Shown one piece after another: positions 60,418-64,000 of a stretch of DNA of 64,000 nt; within the stretch, counting starts at the first letter, position 1; every line of letters begins with the position of its first letter. Source of the DNA: Lethocerus indicus. Its lineage: Eukaryota; Arthropoda; Insecta; Hemiptera; Belostomatidae. The position numbers and the translations under genes are program-made. The stretch lies in contig JACDQD010000008.1 of NCBI GenBank assembly GCA_019843655.1, positions 15,472,442 to 15,536,441 of the forward strand. Direction: 5' to 3'. A model generated the notes under the pieces. It did no database searches, was not told the DNA's origin, and worked only from the letters and a program-made list of their open reading frames with translations.

Positions 60418-62624
60418 GGCCTCCGATATTACCTCCTTATAACCGGTTCTTGTGCAAATTTTCATTCGTAAATATTCGGCACGAAATGATAGGAAAGAAC
60501 GGTATAGAAGACTAATATAGATTACATAAAATAAAATTGATACTTAGGTCTCTCCCAGCCCCCAAGCGAATCAGATACTTTTATGGGTGTAATTAATTCA
60601 ATTATGTGATGAAAAGTATGCAGGTAGGTGAGTTGTGAAGTTAATTTTAAAATTATTATTTAATGTATTCGCTAATACGGGGTTAAATTAGCTTCGGAGA
60701 GGTCTGTGAGGGAATAGAAACAAGTCACCGTCCAGTATTTTGCTTCTACCGTTTTATATACCTTGCTCTACTTTGTGGAATTCCGGTACATACTGCCAGT
60801 ACTGTTCGGTTAATATCGGAGTTTGTTAACGAACGTACGAAATCCCAACATAAACTCGACCCATTGATTAGTTCTTCAAATCAAAGGGCAGGAATTAAGA
60901 GCAGAACCGATAGAAATGTCACAGGCCACATATATGTACACTGGTTGGGAACACTTTAAAACAAGAGTCACCGAAATTTATTGTCATGAAGTGTATAATG
61001 GTGGAGTATCGCTTCATGTCTGTTTAAATCTGTTCGAAAATGTTAAAAATATAAGAGTATTAATAACAATTTAGGCGCCATTAATACGTGTATTTTTATA
61101 TTTGAAAATACATTAAATGAAATGTTAAAAAACCAAGAAAGAACATACAAATTGCATATTAAAAACAGAATATCTGCACTGCACTTTCAGTCGAGTGGTG
61201 CAACTCAATAATGTGGTTTTAAATAAATAGTACAAATATATAATTATTCGTAATGGGATCAAATGAACTTAATCGACTTGTCACATTTTCATTTTTCTCA
61301 GGTCACTGACTCGTATGAAAACCTTCGAAACTTCGAATAAATTAATATATAAATTCAGTGTCGTGTAATAATTGCTATCCAAAGAAAAATAAATATATGT
61401 TCATAACTATTACCAACCTGGCGAACTGTCCAACATACTAAACTTCCTTATTACTGAATAGGTAGAAAAGTAAAGTGACATTCGGAAAAAAAATAACTCT
61501 GTTTAAATCGCATTTAACTCGCCAGTATTCGCTTTAATTAGATAATTTTACATATAATACGGTAATGATAGAAGGAAATTTTAATTATTTAATATAATTT
61601 ATTATACGCCTCGTCCTTTTCTCATTCATTTATAATTTTAAAAAAAGTTTATTTTAAATAATGATGAGATGTGTAAAATCCCGAAAGGGGTGCGTTCTGG
61701 TAGTTATAACCATTTCTGAAGTATAAACCAAATAATTTACCACAGTTGTACAAACCACACCCTGAGGAATGAACCACAAACAGTTTATTTATGAAACTGA
61801 CTCGATTACTGAATTTAGTAAACATTTGCTGTACAAATAAACTGATAATGTTTCTTCCCTCACACCGAGGACGCCTCTTTCTTTCCGGGGGTTCTTTAAG
61901 AAAGAAATGCGTTCCGGCGGGATTATCATTTGTTTTGTGTTAAATGTACGACCAAGAGCAACACACGTAACCCCCTGCCAAGTGTATACACTTCACCGTT
62001 CCGGCCTTCGGCGCTTCGGTTTTACATTTCAAATTCATTATCCGCCCAGTTTATATACAACTATTCTTATTTTTAGTACATCAAGCTCGTAAACATTTTA
62101 ATAATACTGCGACGGGATAAACAAGATTTGCGTCATTTGCTCGAGCCCCGACTCCCGGATAAACCGGTTCCAGTGCGTTTGCAATTGTCAGTTAACCGGG
62201 ACCCGACAATCACGCTTCTCAGAATAACGGCGGGTATATAAATAATTACAACACTAAACTAGAAACTGTCGGTACCCACGTCTGAAATACCTACAATGGC
62301 CACAGGTGTAGGTGTCATGTTAGGCGATTTAGCAATAAACAGTCCTCAAGTACTGAAACTGAAGACAATGTCTTCTACAATCAAATTCTCAAATTAATAC
62401 AGCACTACTGTTGACAAAAATTGAATACTAATAATGAAAACTACTTCCAGGTATATTTCTTCATTGAATTTCTGGCATAAGATCAAATCAACGAGTATAA
62501 GAAGGGAATATAAGAATGATATTTAAAACCCTCGTCGGTCTTCAGAATAAACTCATTTTCAAAAAACCTACAGTGTCACGTTGTCACGTTGCCATTTAAC
62601 AATAATTCCTTGCGTTCCTCCCGT

Positions 62625-62628
<4 letters not shown>

Positions 62629-62696
<68 letters not shown>

Positions 62697-62710
62697 GGGA
62701 GAGAGAGAGT
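62629..62710. repeat. (GA)n microsatellite
   Basis: GA run of about 80 bp with two GGGA interruptions near the right end. Confidence 0.98.
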
Positions 62711-64000
62711 TTGAGCAGACAACAGGCTGACTGGGGACCCCTCCATTGGCAATATACGATTTCGTCAGGAAATTAAAAAATAAAATTACAGAGATTATAC
62801 TAAGCGCAGTAGATAAACAAAAAATCCATCTCACAAATTAACTCCAGCATTTTTCGATTTAATTAATCTCCCAATGCGATCTTTGAATGATGAATAACGC
62901 TTCGTGGAAGACAGTATATTGTACACTCGATCTGTACACTCCAATTAGAAAAGAGGCTTAAGTACTCAGAGAGATACAATAGGATAAATCACTAATTGGG
63001 CCAAACGAGGTGCATCCCAAGTCGTATTGAAATTAATCTGGCTGCAAATTAAACGATCTGGTTGTATTATTACCGAGGTCCGAGGTCCATAAGAAACGAT
63101 CCAATAACAGTGGGATACATTAACATTATTATCTCGTAATTTCATCAGCAAATATCATATATTAAAAATGTTGAGTCAAATTACTATAATACATTTTGAT
63201 ATGGACGAATACTCGTCAATAACATCAAATCCGTTCACCAACATCAGTATAACAGTTTGTATTCTCATTGCCGACCTGCTTAATTACAGTTATATACTGT
63301 ATATATGACAAGCCGACAATTATGAGAGAATATATTTCGGTATTTTAAGATTTCCGGTTTCAAATAAGACACCCAATATAAGGTCCAATTATGTTTTCTT
63401 CATCATCCAAAACCCATCGCACTAGCAGATACCGTGATGCCCCTACATCTCCATTGCCAACTATTTCCAGGAATATCAAATTATTTGTTTTCAAAGAATG
63501 CGGACCAAGAAAGTTCAACTGTTAATTGAGGAAGTGTCCCGAAATAAACGACGACCGGAATGCACTAAACTGATAAATGTAATTCCGTTCTTATGATATT
63601 GTACTTTAAAGTTGGAGGAAATCAACTAAAAAATCTTAACCAAAAATGTTTCTGCCGGCAAGGGCAAGTTCGGAATATCATGAACCCCGTCTGTAAAGTT
63701 TCGTTACTGTAACTTTGATTTTTCAGACAGCCACTTTAATAATTTAGTTTATTAAACAATAAATTAATTTCTTTCCGAGATTTATTATAAGATAATTTCA
63801 CAGTCCAAACACATGCGCCAGCAATAATTCCTTTCAATGACTAACCGTACCCAGGGTATCAGATTTATAATTTTTATGACAATTTAGAATTAAATAAATA
63901 ATATTAAGTAGAAATCAAGAATAATTATTTGTTGATGTGCGTGTGCCCATATATGTACATTATATAATAAAAATATATTCTTCAATAAACTAGGCCCAAT

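Larger units (their letters stand above)
48000..64000. other. Non-coding stretch 5' of the IkB-like gene
   Basis: Holds microsatellites, two foldback-motif copies, a SINE head, GC-richer islands at 50.1-50.6, 51.1-51.3 and 59.8-60.5 kb, and no frame with a recognisable domain. The GC-rich island at 50.1-50.6 kb gives overlapping frames on both strands, typical of composition rather than coding. Confidence 0.6.

Overview
This window is eukaryotic nuclear DNA, most likely from an arthropod and probably an insect with a spacious genome. It is AT-rich by eye, has long stretches with no credible open frame, carries many GA, TA and CA microsatellites, and contains one clearly spliced protein gene whose product resembles insect IkB-type ankyrin proteins. 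I see nothing bacterial or viral. The species call is inference; no database search was possible.

The one gene I can support lies on the minus strand between about 40.66 and 47.29 kb. Following GT/AG junctions that keep the reading frame, I can join 11 coding exons from an ATG at 47287 (in-frame stop 18 nt upstream) to a TAA at 40662. The product is 943 residues. It has an acidic and polar N-terminal part with an IkB-type DSGxxS motif, a long Pro/Thr/Ser-rich central part made of degenerate repeats, and about six C-terminal ankyrin repeats. This layout fits the IkB family, closest in style to the atypical nuclear IkB proteins (IkB-zeta/Bcl-3-like; charon-type proteins in flies), which modulate Rel/NF-kB transcription.

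Intron 8 of this gene holds an almost symmetrical foldback element: two arms of about 430 bp in inverted orientation around a 34-bp spacer. Near the outer end of each arm is a short motif laid out like a hammerhead ribozyme core (CTGANGA, short stem, GAAA, then a palindromic CCGG step). Degenerate relatives of the motif occur at five other places in the window, so it marks a dispersed repeat family. This is the most unusual material here.

The rest (1-40.6 kb and 47.3-64 kb) looks non-coding: microsatellites, fossil tRNA-derived SINE heads (all on the minus strand), and several GC-richer islands dense in homeodomain, TCF and CTCF-like sites that may be regulatory elements. Small open frames there are no longer than chance would give, and I do not call them genes.
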